Both the position numbers and the translations under genes were made by a program. Below the pieces are notes generated by a model. It was not told where the DNA came from, did not search any database, and was given only the letters and a program-made list of their open reading frames with translations. A DNA stretch of 9,250 nt, taken from the NCBI GenBank assembly GCA_034112085.1, contig JAWUWD010000080.1, forward strand, positions 1 to 9,250, given 5' to 3'. This document shows, one piece after another, positions 1-7,034 of the stretch (its first letter is position 1; each line of letters opens with the position of its first letter). This DNA is from JAWUWD01 sp034112085. Its GTDB lineage: Bacteria > Bacteroidota > Bacteroidia > Cytophagales > Cyclobacteriaceae.

Positions 1-980
1 TGAAAAATTTTTATGAATTAAGTCTGAACGAATATATTCACCACTGGAGTCTAAGTTCAGAAGAAATCATTAGCCGTAATCGATCAATGTATGTAGAAGG
101 AGATTCTGAAAGTAGTAGATTTGGAAACAAAAGAGGAAACCCAACCTACAATGAAGGTGGTAGAGGAGAAACTTTAATCGGAATTGATATGACAGCTTCG
201 ATTGTTGCTGCTTACAAAGCATATTCTGAAATACTAATGCTGAGAGGAGAAGAAACCGAAGCAAATAAATACAAAGAGAAAGCGAAACAGGAACAAGAAT
301 TCTTAAATGAATTTTGGTGGGATGATGAAAAGAAAGAATACCGTTCCATACTTTATGAGGATGAGACTTTTGATTATTTTATGGTAGGAAAGAATCAGGC
401 ATTTCTTCATTATTTATTATACTTTGAAGCTATTTCAGACGATCAAAAAATCCTTAATATAGTTAGCAAATACGAAGCAAACTTTCAACAGCTAATAGTT
501 GAACTTAATTCATATCTCCCAATTATATTTTATGAAAATGGTCAATCTGAATTGGCTAATAATATGATCATTAATCTCTGCAGTATCGATAATCATAGAA
601 GAGACTATCCAGAGAACTCGTTTACTGTAATTGAGCACATGACAAGAGGTTTGATGGGCCTAGATGTAGACGCGGCTTCTAATACATTTTCAACTTTATC
701 ACGTCTAAAAGATAATGAAGCTGCGGCTGAAATGAAAAATATCCCCCTTCTCTCAAACAAAATTACAGTGAAACACTATGGAAAATCGAAAACCACGGTG
801 ACTAATGTAAGTGGCGAATCTATAAAATGGTCTGCGCAATTGTCTGGAGCTCATGAGTTTTTATATATTAATGGAATTAAAACGGTTTGTTATTCAGAAG
901 ATAATAATGGTCGCCAGTATTCGTACGCTTTAATAACGTTAAATAAAGGCGATGAAGTGACAGTTTCCATTAATCCTTAG
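1..980 (+). CDS. Six-hairpin (alpha/alpha barrel) glycoside hydrolase, C-terminal part (5' end outside the window)
   Basis: The frame is open from the first complete codon at position 3 to the TAG at 978-980, so this is the last ~325 residues of a longer protein; the ATG at 87 is internal, since the 28 codons before it read as normal protein. Alternating amphipathic helices and the motif NEGGRGETLIGIDMT, followed by a helix pair ending in FLNEFWWDDEKKEY, are typical of the (alpha/alpha)6 toroid of six-hairpin glycosidases (GH63/MGH1-like or rhamnosidase-like). The stretch YPENSFTVIEHMTRGLMGLD fits the last helices and probably lines the active site. The final ~80 residues look like a beta-sandwich (TVTNVSGESIKWSA, then LYINGIKTV). 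The role is hydrolysis of a glycosidic bond; the substrate cannot be told. The N-terminus and any signal peptide are not visible. I am fairly sure of the fold and unsure of the GH family. Confidence 0.68.
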   Translation, partial: KNFYELSLNEYIHHWSLSSEEIISRNRSMYVEGDSESSRFGNKRGNPTYNEGGRGETLIGIDMTASIVAAYKAYSEILMLRGEETEANKYKEKAKQEQEFLNEFWWDDEKKEYRSILYEDETFDYFMVGKNQAFLHYLLYFEAISDDQKILNIVSKYEANFQQLIVELNSYLPIIFYENGQSELANNMIINLCSIDNHRRDYPENSFTVIEHMTRGLMGLDVDAASNTFSTLSRLKDNEAAAEMKNIPLLSNKITVKHYGKSKTTVTNVSGESIKWSAQLSGAHEFLYINGIKTVCYSEDNNGRQYSYALITLNKGDEVTVSINP

Positions 981-1016
981 ATTATATTAATCAATACTAA
1001 GTGCAAAAGAGATCGC

Positions 1017-1058
1017 GCCTAAACGCACCTGTGATAACTTTCACAGACCTTTAGCGGC
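1017..1058. repeat. Imperfect palindrome resembling an integron attC / cassette end
   Basis: The outer arms GCC-TAAA (1017-1023) and TTTA-GC-GGC (1050-1058) pair over 7 bp with a 2-nt GC bulge. An inner perfect 6-bp stem CTGTGA/TCACAG (1029-1034 and 1041-1046) has the loop TAACTT. Unequal unpaired stretches (CGCAC against ACC) separate the two stems. Outer core-like arms, an inner stem and extrahelical bases are the layout of an attC site. At ~42 bp it is shorter than a classical attC (about 57 bp or more), and no perfect RYYYAAC/GTTRRRY pair is present. It lies 36 bp after the glycosidase stop and 18 bp before the reductase start. It could also be a terminator-like hairpin for the upstream gene, but no T-run follows. 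Confidence 0.4.
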
Positions 1059-1076
1059 AAGCAAAAAACCAGAATA

Positions 1077-1616
1077 ATGAATATAAAAAATAGTGTGTTT
1101 ATTGCAACAAGTTTAGACGGATATATCGCTGACAAAAATGGTGGAATTGATTGGCTACATTCTATACCTAATCCTGAAAATAATGACATGGGATATGTAG
1201 AATTTAATAAGGGAATTGACGCACTTGTTATGGGACGAAAAACATTCGAAACTGTGCTCGGATTTGATGTTGAATGGCCATATAACAAACCTGTTTTCGT
1301 ATTGAGTAATAAGTTAAAAAAAATACCTGAATCTCATAAAGACAAAGCGTTTTTGGTCAAAGGAACGTTAACTGAAATTTTAGACCAAATTCACGAAAAA
1401 GGATTTAATCAGTTATACGTAGATGGAGGAACTACAATTAGAAGCTTTTTGAAAGAGGACTTAATTGATGAAATGGTGATTACTACAATTCCGATTTTAT
1501 TAGGTGGTGGTTCTTCATTGTTTGCGGAACTTCCAAACGAACTTAAATTTGAATTGATTGGAACAAAAACATATTTGAACCAAATAACGCAGAATCAATA
1601 CAAACGAAAAAAATAG
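1077..1616 (+). CDS. RibD C-terminal/DHFR-fold family reductase
   Basis: A 179-residue protein, the normal length for single-domain members of the RibD_C family (dihydrofolate-reductase fold). Visible marks are the N-terminal strand and loop VFIATSLDGYIA (residues 7-18), the nucleotide-binding MGRKTFE (52-58), VFVLSN (73-78), the glycine-rich YVDGGTTIRSFL (114-125) and PILLGGGSSLF (139-149), ending in a basic NQYKRKK tail. Family members reduce folate- or pyrimidine-like substrates with NAD(P)H. Such stand-alone proteins are usually annotated 'dihydrofolate reductase family', and the true substrate is rarely known. The start ATG at 1077 lies just after the palindrome at 1017-1058 and no better start exists. 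The gene is isolated: a glycosidase lies upstream and an opposite-strand gene downstream. One sampled line is about 30% GC, and the family is a frequent mobile-cassette passenger, so transfer is plausible. Confidence 0.85.
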   Translation: MNIKNSVFIATSLDGYIADKNGGIDWLHSIPNPENNDMGYVEFNKGIDALVMGRKTFETVLGFDVEWPYNKPVFVLSNKLKKIPESHKDKAFLVKGTLTEILDQIHEKGFNQLYVDGGTTIRSFLKEDLIDEMVITTIPILLGGGSSLFAELPNELKFELIGTKTYLNQITQNQYKRKK

Positions 1617-1621
1617 AATCC

Positions 1622-1658
1622 AAAATGCCAACAAGGCATAAACAAGAAATGCCATTTT
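1622..1658. terminator. Competing small hairpins between convergent genes
   Basis: Three short arms alternate: ATGCC (1625-1629), GGCAT (1635-1639) and ATGCC (1649-1653). The middle arm can pair with either outer arm (loops of 5 and 9 nt). On the minus strand the hairpin ATGCC-TTGTT-GGCAT is followed by TTTTGG, so it could be a weak terminator about 100 nt beyond the RmlD-like gene. On the plus strand it directly follows the reductase stop but lacks a T-run. With stems of only 5 bp this is a weak call. The GCCAACAAGGC part also resembles the left half of a cassette recombination site. Confidence 0.3.
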
Positions 1659-1750
1659 CATCACCAATAAGCAATAGATTGGGACAGCATCCTATATAGA
1701 ACTTCTCCTCCTCAAAGTCACTCTGAAGAGTAAGTGATAAGTACCAAAGG

Positions 1751-2653
1751 CTATTTGTCAATCTGCCCAGCCACTATTGCGATTCCCTCTCGAAAAGACC
1801 TTGGTTTATAGTCTAGTTCATCTGTAGCCTTATCAATGATAAATCCAGTTTTAGGAGGTCGTTTGGCTTTTTGTTGAAATTTAGAGCCATCAGTCTCTTG
1901 AATCTGTTTTTTGTCTAACCCGAAATAATCGGCTGTTTGAATAGCCATTTCATAAGGTGTCAAAAAGTCTTTTCCAGAGATATTGAAAACACCTTCGGAT
2001 TTCTTATGCGCAATCAGCAAACATCCTATCGCTAAATCTTCTGCCAAGGTTGGCGTACGCCATTGATCATTGACTACATTGATTGTCTCCCCTTTCTCAA
2101 GACTAGATTTCACCCAAAGGATAATGTTGGATCGGCTCATCTCAGCAGTAATGCCATACACCAACACTGTACGTACAATAGCCCAAGAAATCTCGCTCTC
2201 TTTTACTATTTCCTCCGCAGCCAGCTTACTTACTCCATAATAGTTTACTGGATCTGGAATGGCTTCCTCATCTAAAGGACCTTCTTCTCCACTAAAGATA
2301 AAGTCCGTAGATAGATGGATAAAATGAGCTTGACATTGCTCTGCCGCCTCCACCAAATATTTGGTTGCGGTGACGTTGATTTCCCAGCAGGCTTCTTTCT
2401 CATCTTCGCACTGATCAACATTGGTCATTGCTGCAGTGTGAATGATCACATCAGGATTGTAATCACTTATGACGTCCTTTACTTCTTGCTGATTTACGAT
2501 TTCTAAAGATTGATATTTAATGTGATCAGGAAGATTAGATAAACGACATCCCCCCCTACTTGTCGCCAATACTTCCACTGAAGTATCATCGCTAAGCGCA
2601 TCAATCAATTTCTGCCCTAATAAACCATTGGCACCAGTAATGAGTATTTTCAT
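1751..2653 (-). CDS. RmlD-like SDR (dTDP-4-dehydrorhamnose reductase family)
   Basis: A 300-residue extended short-chain dehydrogenase of the RmlD substrate-binding family. The Rossmann NAD(P) motif TGANGLLG (residues 6-13) opens the protein. HTAAMTNVDQCE (72-83) is the family signature loop. STD (115-117) supplies the catalytic Ser/Thr and YYGVSK (138-143) the Tyr139-x3-Lys143 pair. The C-terminus (FREGI) is the usual family ending. RmlD reduces dTDP-4-keto-L-rhamnose to dTDP-L-rhamnose in the cytoplasm. No rmlA, rmlB or rmlC lies nearby, and lone paralogues of this type are common in Bacteroidota, so the substrate is open and I give no symbol. The start ATG at 2653 fits the conserved MKILITG opening. 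It is the last gene of the minus-strand run, separated from the isomerase by a 196-bp spacer with palindromic repeats, so it is probably transcribed on its own. Confidence 0.85.
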   Translation of the reverse strand: MKILITGANGLLGQKLIDALSDDTSVEVLATSRGGCRLSNLPDHIKYQSLEIVNQQEVKDVISDYNPDVIIHTAAMTNVDQCEDEKEACWEINVTATKYLVEAAEQCQAHFIHLSTDFIFSGEEGPLDEEAIPDPVNYYGVSKLAAEEIVKESEISWAIVRTVLVYGITAEMSRSNIILWVKSSLEKGETINVVNDQWRTPTLAEDLAIGCLLIAHKKSEGVFNISGKDFLTPYEMAIQTADYFGLDKKQIQETDGSKFQQKAKRPPKTGFIIDKATDELDYKPRSFREGIAIVAGQIDK

Positions 2654-2734
2654 ATTTAGTCTAGTATTAAAAGTTGCCCAAGTGATCCATGAATTTTTTG
2701 GTCATCAAGAAATTTATTTTCCACTCCTAGTAAC

Positions 2735-2776
2735 GATAGGTTAAGGAACTTTAGCAAAGTTTCCTCAGCCCTTATC
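2735..2776. repeat. AACTTT-AGC-AAAGTT palindrome within a longer imperfect hairpin (copy 1)
   Basis: The core AACTTT (2747-2752) and AAAGTT (2756-2761) are perfect 6-bp arms around AGC. Pairing continues outward as AGG against CCT with a 1-nt bulge, then GG/CC and GATA (2735-2738)/TATC (2773-2776), with small mismatches. The whole folds into a ~42-nt hairpin. A second core with one base change lies at 2826-2840. The arrangement resembles a REP/BIME-type intergenic repeat; only two copies are in this window. Confidence 0.6.
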
Positions 2777-2814
2777 AGAACAGACACTACAAATGATCAT
2801 TCTGACACTTCCCA

Positions 2815-2851
2815 AACCAATGTGAAACTTTGCCAAAGTTGAGGCTAGGTT
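2815..2851. repeat. AACTTT-GCC-AAAGTT palindrome next to the isomerase stop (copy 2)
   Basis: Perfect 6-bp arms AACTTT (2826-2831) and AAAGTT (2835-2840) surround GCC. Outer AACC (2815-2818) and GGTT (2848-2851) can close a longer interrupted hairpin that overlaps the isomerase stop codon at 2850-2852. Read on the minus strand the core is AACTTTGGCAAAGTTTC, matching copy 1 on the plus strand (AACTTTAGCAAAGTTTC) at 16 of 17 bases, so the two copies are inverted relative to each other. It may end or stabilise the isomerase mRNA, but it lacks a T-run. Confidence 0.55.
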
Positions 2852-3710
2852 ATTTTTCCTCAGGATAAATATACCCGTACTCCTTCGTTATTTTTTTCTT
2901 AGTCAACTCTTCAAGCTCGACTACCATCGTAATATCCTCTAACGGTCGATTTCTTCTATCCACAGTTTGTTCTGCAATCTTATCGATCACCTCAAGTCCC
3001 GACACAACTTTTCCAAAAACTGTGTATTCATCATCCAGATGTGGTGTGCCACCAGTAGAAGTATATACATCCAACCGTTCTTTGGACATATCTTTAGTGA
3101 CTTTCACTTTCATTACTTCAGAAATAAAATCTTTCATTTCCACAAGTAGTTTACCGTATGCTTCAGGGCCTTCCGATTGATAAGTGTTCATGCACAACTG
3201 CTTAATAGAGTCATACTTAGGCTGTTGCATCAGTTGTTGAGCTGCCATACCTAGCTTATTCATGTCCACGGTCAGTTCTTCTTCAGTCCACACTTTCCCT
3301 TGCACAACATAGAATTGGCTGGCACTTGAAGCTTTCTCTGAGTTGACGTTATCTGGTTGGCGAGCGGCAGAAAGAGCCCCTTTATGATGATGTAACGACT
3401 TTATAAATTCAGCAGGAACAGTGTAACTTGGTCCACCAGTACCCAGTGCTGCTCCCTTAGCTGCTCCTTTAGAATCTGGATCACCTCCTTGAATCATAAA
3501 TTCCTTCATCACCCTATGAAACAAAATACTATCATAGAACCCATCTTTGGCTAGTTTGATGAAGTTTGCTTTATGCTTAGGTGTTTCATCATAGAGGATC
3601 GCCTTCATATCTCCATAAGGAGTTCTGATCGTTACTAAAAAGTCCTTTTCGCTCTTACAAGATGTGAGAAGTGAAATTCCGATTATAATCGCGGCTAGTG
3701 TCTTATTCAT
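2850..3710 (-). CDS. Cyclophilin-type peptidyl-prolyl cis-trans isomerase, lipoprotein
   Basis: A 286-residue protein. A hydrophobic N-terminus ends in the lipobox LLTSC with the lipidated Cys at residue 18, so it is exported and membrane-anchored, acting in the periplasm or at the outer membrane. The cyclophilin domain shows PYGDMKAILYDETPKHKANF (31-50), the signature FHRVMKEFMIQGGDP (64-78) with the catalytic Arg66, GALSAAR (111-117), SASQFYVVQG (129-138) and the final FGKVVSGLEVIDKIA (232-246). Between about 140 and 223 sits a helical, charged insert of roughly 80 residues that splits the fold after the SQFY strand. Bacteroidota isomerases often carry such an insert. The role is catalysis of proline isomerisation in exported proteins. 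The start ATG at 3710 gives a proper signal peptide. It lies 86 bp downstream of hemC on the same strand and may be co-transcribed, but the gap and hairpin suggest separate control. Confidence 0.92.
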   Translation of the reverse strand: MNKTLAAIIIGISLLTSCKSEKDFLVTIRTPYGDMKAILYDETPKHKANFIKLAKDGFYDSILFHRVMKEFMIQGGDPDSKGAAKGAALGTGGPSYTVPAEFIKSLHHHKGALSAARQPDNVNSEKASSASQFYVVQGKVWTEEELTVDMNKLGMAAQQLMQQPKYDSIKQLCMNTYQSEGPEAYGKLLVEMKDFISEVMKVKVTKDMSKERLDVYTSTGGTPHLDDEYTVFGKVVSGLEVIDKIAEQTVDRRNRPLEDITMVVELEELTKKKITKEYGYIYPEEK

Positions 3711-3721
3711 ATTTACTTAGT

Positions 3722-3756
3722 TAATAGTTCCCCAGTTGATAGTCCATAGTCAACAG
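3722..3756. repeat. Degenerate 7-bp tandem repeat (five units)
   Basis: On the plus strand five consecutive heptamers can be read: TAATAGT, TCCCCAG, TTGATAG, TCCATAG, TCAACAG. The middle four differ from TCCATAG by at most two bases. They lie in the hemC-isomerase spacer, just before the isomerase start in the direction of transcription. Short heptamer arrays of this kind are known in several bacterial groups. The array is short and degenerate, so chance is not excluded. Confidence 0.35.
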
Positions 3757-3806
3757 CTATTTCAATAGCATATCAACTAATTGGCACATTTTTAAATCAA
3801 CTAATT
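3756..3806. repeat. Small hairpin and 11-bp direct repeat after hemC
   Basis: GCTAT (3756-3760) and ATAGC (3765-3769) form a 5-bp stem with a 4-nt loop. ATCAACTAATT occurs twice, at 3772-3782 and 3796-3806, with a 24-bp period; the second copy overlaps the hemC stop codon. The duplication may be a small tandem slip at the 3' end of hemC. No T-run follows the hairpin, so a terminator call is weak. Confidence 0.35.
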
Positions 3807-4714
3807 TTCAAATCATTCTTAATTTTTTTCAATATTCTATCCCCACCAAGTGAGAATACTCGATCAGCCAGCGCAATCCCAGCTTCTTCAGGATTGTTGT
3901 TGTCAATAAATATAGTTTCGTGGATGAGTTCCTTGCCATCCAATGAAATGATGCCTCCAGTAAGCTTCTCATCATCTGCCAATGCGAATACAGGGATACT
4001 ACACCCACCTTCAAGCTTGCGTAAGTAAGCTCTTTCTGCCAAAAGTCTCAATTCAGTTTTAGGATCATTCGTCAACTCCCTCACTTTCTCCTTCTTTTGA
4101 GAATCAAGTTGGCCAGAACACTCTATGGCCACACTTCCTTGCCCTACAGCAGGTACAAACTCATCTGTAGAAAATTCATGCGCAATCATTTCATCATAAC
4201 CCATGCGGTGAACTCCTGCATATGCCAAGAAAAGACCATTACATGCTCCCTCTTTCATTTTAGTAATTCGAGTCTGTAGGTTCCCTCTAACGGGTACTGT
4301 TTTTATCTGAGGATAATATTTATTCAGCAAAGCAATACGCCTCGTAGATGAAGTGCCGATTGTCAATGGCTTGGTGATATCAAAATCTTTCTGATCACTT
4401 ACAATTACATCGTGTGCCTTCTCTCTCTCCGTGAATGCGATCAATTCAAACCCATCAGGCAATATTGACTGCATATCTTTAGCACTATGCACTGCAATAT
4501 CTATGGCACCACTTGCCAATTGTTCTTCAATCTCTTCGGTAAATACACCTTTGCTACCAATTTTGGCTATTGATACATCCAGAATTTTATCACCTTTTGT
4601 TTCTATAGTGATGATCTCAGTTTCTAACCCTCCTTTATGCAACTCGTCAGCGATATAATGCGCCTGCCACAGAGCCAACTTGCTACCTCGGGTCCCTATT
4701 TTTATTTTACTCAT
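3797..4714 (-). CDS. hemC: Porphobilinogen deaminase (hydroxymethylbilane synthase)
   Basis: A 305-residue protein of normal length for the family. It polymerises four porphobilinogen units into hydroxymethylbilane, the linear tetrapyrrole precursor of haem, in the cytoplasm (EC 2.5.1.61). Family marks in order: KIGTRGSKLALWQA (5-18), HSAKD (76-80) with the catalytic Asp80, GTSSTRR (120-126), VRGNLQTRI (142-150) with cofactor-binding arginines, FLAYAGVHRMG (162-172), VPAVGQGSVAIE (187-198), and LEGGCSIPV (234-242), where Cys238 should carry the dipyrromethane cofactor. No key residue is missing. The ATG at 4714 starts 1 nt after the holB stop (TAG-T-ATG), which indicates translational coupling as third gene of the GlmU-like/holB/hemC operon. 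No other haem gene is in the window. Confidence 0.97.
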   Translation of the reverse strand: MSKIKIGTRGSKLALWQAHYIADELHKGGLETEIITIETKGDKILDVSIAKIGSKGVFTEEIEEQLASGAIDIAVHSAKDMQSILPDGFELIAFTEREKAHDVIVSDQKDFDITKPLTIGTSSTRRIALLNKYYPQIKTVPVRGNLQTRITKMKEGACNGLFLAYAGVHRMGYDEMIAHEFSTDEFVPAVGQGSVAIECSGQLDSQKKEKVRELTNDPKTELRLLAERAYLRKLEGGCSIPVFALADDEKLTGGIISLDGKELIHETIFIDNNNPEEAGIALADRVFSLGGDRILKKIKNDLKIS

Positions 4715-4715
4715 A

Positions 4716-5837
4716 CTATTTTATTCTTCTAGCGATCTGAAGTGATAAGTCCAAAAATGTGATTTTCGGACTTGCATTTCTTTCCAAGTGATACAACGCC
4801 TCATTCAATTGCTCCGATACATCTATCACCTTATCTGCGTCTAATACTTTCCCAAAATTCTCAACAAAAGCTTTCTCCTCCCCAGTGACCTTGACCACTT
4901 CATGTACTTCTAGATTGGTAATCAATGCCTCACGCATCGTACTAATCCCATATTGAAGTAAATTTTTCTGATCTATTTTATTCATTTTATGGAAGTCTTC
5001 TGCCATCAAGACCATTGCCCCAAAATCTCTTTTGAAGCACATTCGCATCCATTCCTTGAATAAGCCTTGGCTTTCATTTTCCTCACTATCGAGCATCGCA
5101 AACGCCTCATCCACATTTCCATTTGCCAGGTAGGCTATATGCTTGGCCTTTACCTCCTCTACACCAAATTTATCCATCAATAGAGTACTCATCTCCGTAT
5201 CGACCAATGGCCTAATTTTTACGATCTGAGTCCGTGACAATATAGTTGTCAGTAGTTTTTCATCATCATTGCACACGAGGAAAAATACGGTTCCTTCGGG
5301 TGGCTCTTCTAATATTTTCAATATCCCATTGGCAGCTGATGAGTTCATGTACTCGGGCAGCCAAATAATCATCACTTTATACTTTCCCTCGAAGGCCTTC
5401 AAGGATAGATGTTTAATCACTTGTCTACTTTCTTCCTTCGAAATATTGGCTTGTTTATTTTCTCCGCCATAGGTGTTCGCCCATTCGTTGAGGGATCGAT
5501 AGGGGTTCTCGATCAAGAATTTTCTCCAATCAGGCAAATAGTTGGTACTCACCACATCTTTACCGGTGATACTTTTGGTAGAACTTACTGGGAATACGAA
5601 ATGAACATCAGGGTGAACATATTTGGCATTCTTACTACATGATGGACAAGTGCCACAAGAGTCATTGTCTACTGGCTGTTCGCAATTGAGATAGGTAGCA
5701 TACGCCAATGCTAGTGGCAAATTACTACCTCCGTTTTTGGATAAAAAAAGCTGGGCATGGGCAATATGATTGCTATTGACCGCACCAATTAAACGTTCCT
5801 TAACATCCTCTAGTCCTGATATATCTGCAAACTTCAT
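4716..5837 (-). CDS. holB: DNA polymerase III delta' subunit
   Basis: A clamp-loader subunit of the AAA+ family, 373 residues from the ATG at 5837. An in-frame TTG at 5843 would add two residues and overlap the previous stop by 4 nt; ATG is preferred, giving TGA-TT-ATG spacing. A zinc-binding set Cys52, Cys61, Cys64, Cys67 (NCEQPVDNDSCGTCPSC) precedes the Walker B-like region KVMIIWLPEYMN (154-165). Then come NGILKILEEPPEGT (170-183), the sensor 1 region FFLVCNDDEKLLTTILSR (185-202), and SRTQ in place of the usual SRC motif. The P-loop position (SKNGGSNLPLAL, 33-44) lacks the GK[S/T] of active ATPases, as expected for a delta'-type subunit that does not hydrolyse ATP. The C-terminus ends with the helical collar region. 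Its role is in loading the sliding clamp during replication. It is the middle gene of a three-gene operon. Confidence 0.93.
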   Translation of the reverse strand: MKFADISGLEDVKERLIGAVNSNHIAHAQLFLSKNGGSNLPLALAYATYLNCEQPVDNDSCGTCPSCSKNAKYVHPDVHFVFPVSSTKSITGKDVVSTNYLPDWRKFLIENPYRSLNEWANTYGGENKQANISKEESRQVIKHLSLKAFEGKYKVMIIWLPEYMNSSAANGILKILEEPPEGTVFFLVCNDDEKLLTTILSRTQIVKIRPLVDTEMSTLLMDKFGVEEVKAKHIAYLANGNVDEAFAMLDSEENESQGLFKEWMRMCFKRDFGAMVLMAEDFHKMNKIDQKNLLQYGISTMREALITNLEVHEVVKVTGEEKAFVENFGKVLDADKVIDVSEQLNEALYHLERNASPKITFLDLSLQIARRIK

Positions 5838-5839
5838 AA

Positions 5840-7030
5840 TCAACTATCTTTCTTCTCCCACACGCGGTATTCTCCAGTGCTTGTGAAAATATGATCTAAA
5901 ATGGACTTCTCTTGATCATCAAAAGCCACTCCCCTACGTTCCATCACCTTTGCAGCGACCTCGTATACCTTTCTCATTTGGAAAGTTGTAAATCCCGCGG
6001 CTCCGCCCCAAGAAAATGAAGGGATAAAATTTCTTGGGAATCCTGATCCAAATATATTCGCACCAACACCAACGACAGTTCCGGTATTGAACATCGTGTT
6101 GATGCCGCATTTAGCATGATCTCCCATCATCAGCCCACAGAACATCTGACCTGTATTTTTAAACCCATCCTTCTCGTAGTTCCAGATTTTGACATCTGCA
6201 TAGTTGTTCTTCAGGTTTGAAGTATTGGTGTCTGCGCCAAGATTACACCACTCTCCTATCACCGAGTTACCAAGGAATCCATCATGTCCTTTATTAGTAT
6301 ATCCAAATATGACGGAATTGCTTATTTCTCCACCAACCTTAGCATAAGGCCCTATTGTTGTATCTCCTTTGATCTTCGCCCCCATGTTGACATGAGATCC
6401 CTCACAAAGCGCAAATGAGCCTTTGATAATTGCCCCTTCGTGGACTTGTGCGTTCTTGCCGATATATATTGGACCACCTTCAGCATTTAGTATCGCTGCT
6501 CTTATAGATGCTCCTTCTTCTATAAAGATATTTTCTACCCCATAAACTATGGTATGAGGGTCTGTGATTTTTTGTGAAGTTCTGCCCTTGGTTATAAGCT
6601 CAAAGTCAACTTTGAGCTCTGATGCATTGCATTTGAATATATCCCACGAGTCTCTCACAACCGTGACTTCTCCTGTATATTCAATCTCATTAGATGAGTC
6701 TGCCATCGAATCTCCAGAAGTCCTTGTTGCCAATACCTCACCATTACACCTTAGTGCTTCACCTTCCTCCAAAGACTTGATCGCTTTCACAAGCTGCTCA
6801 TTGGGACAAACAGCCCCATTGATGAATAAGTTATCTCCAGTAGATATTTTAGGGAATTTAGTAGAAAGATAATCCTCAGTTTGAAAGGAGGTATTAGTAT
6901 CAAGCCATTTATCCCACTTCTCGGAGATTTTCAAGATACCTATACGAATATCCGCTACAGGTCTGGTGAATGTAAAGGGAAGCAATGATGCGCGTATCGC
7001 GGGTTCATCGTAGAGTACAATATTCATCAT
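5840..7030 (-). CDS. Alternative GlmU-like sugar nucleotidyltransferase/acyltransferase
   Basis: A 396-residue protein of the Bacteroidota 'GlmU family' type. The N-terminal part is a divergent nucleotidyltransferase domain opening with NIVLYDEPAIRASLLPFTFTRP (residues 3-24; Arg23-Pro24 conserved) and lacks the classical GxGTRM loop of standard GlmU/RmlA. From about 165 to 330 runs a left-handed beta-helix built of hexapeptide repeats (IYIGKNAQVHEGAIIKG, then VNMGAKIKGDTTIGPYAKVGG). It includes GHDGFLG (248-254) and LGADTNTSNLKNNY (264-277), equivalent to GlmU acetyltransferase active-site segments. The likely role is the last steps to UDP-GlcNAc (GlcN-1-P acetylation and uridylylation) for peptidoglycan and lipid A. 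Another sugar nucleotide remains possible. There are two adjacent ATGs (7030 and 7027), and family members usually start MNIVL, so either may be used. It is the first gene of the operon with holB and hemC, and starts only 14 nt after the L31 terminator stem. Confidence 0.85.
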   Translation of the reverse strand: MMNIVLYDEPAIRASLLPFTFTRPVADIRIGILKISEKWDKWLDTNTSFQTEDYLSTKFPKISTGDNLFINGAVCPNEQLVKAIKSLEEGEALRCNGEVLATRTSGDSMADSSNEIEYTGEVTVVRDSWDIFKCNASELKVDFELITKGRTSQKITDPHTIVYGVENIFIEEGASIRAAILNAEGGPIYIGKNAQVHEGAIIKGSFALCEGSHVNMGAKIKGDTTIGPYAKVGGEISNSVIFGYTNKGHDGFLGNSVIGEWCNLGADTNTSNLKNNYADVKIWNYEKDGFKNTGQMFCGLMMGDHAKCGINTMFNTGTVVGVGANIFGSGFPRNFIPSFSWGGAAGFTTFQMRKVYEVAAKVMERRGVAFDDQEKSILDHIFTSTGEYRVWEKKDS

Positions 7031-7034
7031 GCCA

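Noticed and set aside
1543..1761. 72-residue minus-strand reading frame between the reductase and RmlD-like genes
   Set aside because: It overlaps the ends of both real genes, is Cys- and Phe-rich without a recognisable domain, and contains the hairpin arms; most likely chance.
5838..5843. TTG start for holB at 5843
   Set aside because: It adds only two residues; the ATG at 5837 follows the previous stop by 2 nt and gives a natural MKFADI start.
6564..6872. 102-residue plus-strand frame inside the GlmU-like gene
   Set aside because: It is antisense to a well-supported domain, with Ser/Leu-rich composition typical of a shadow frame.
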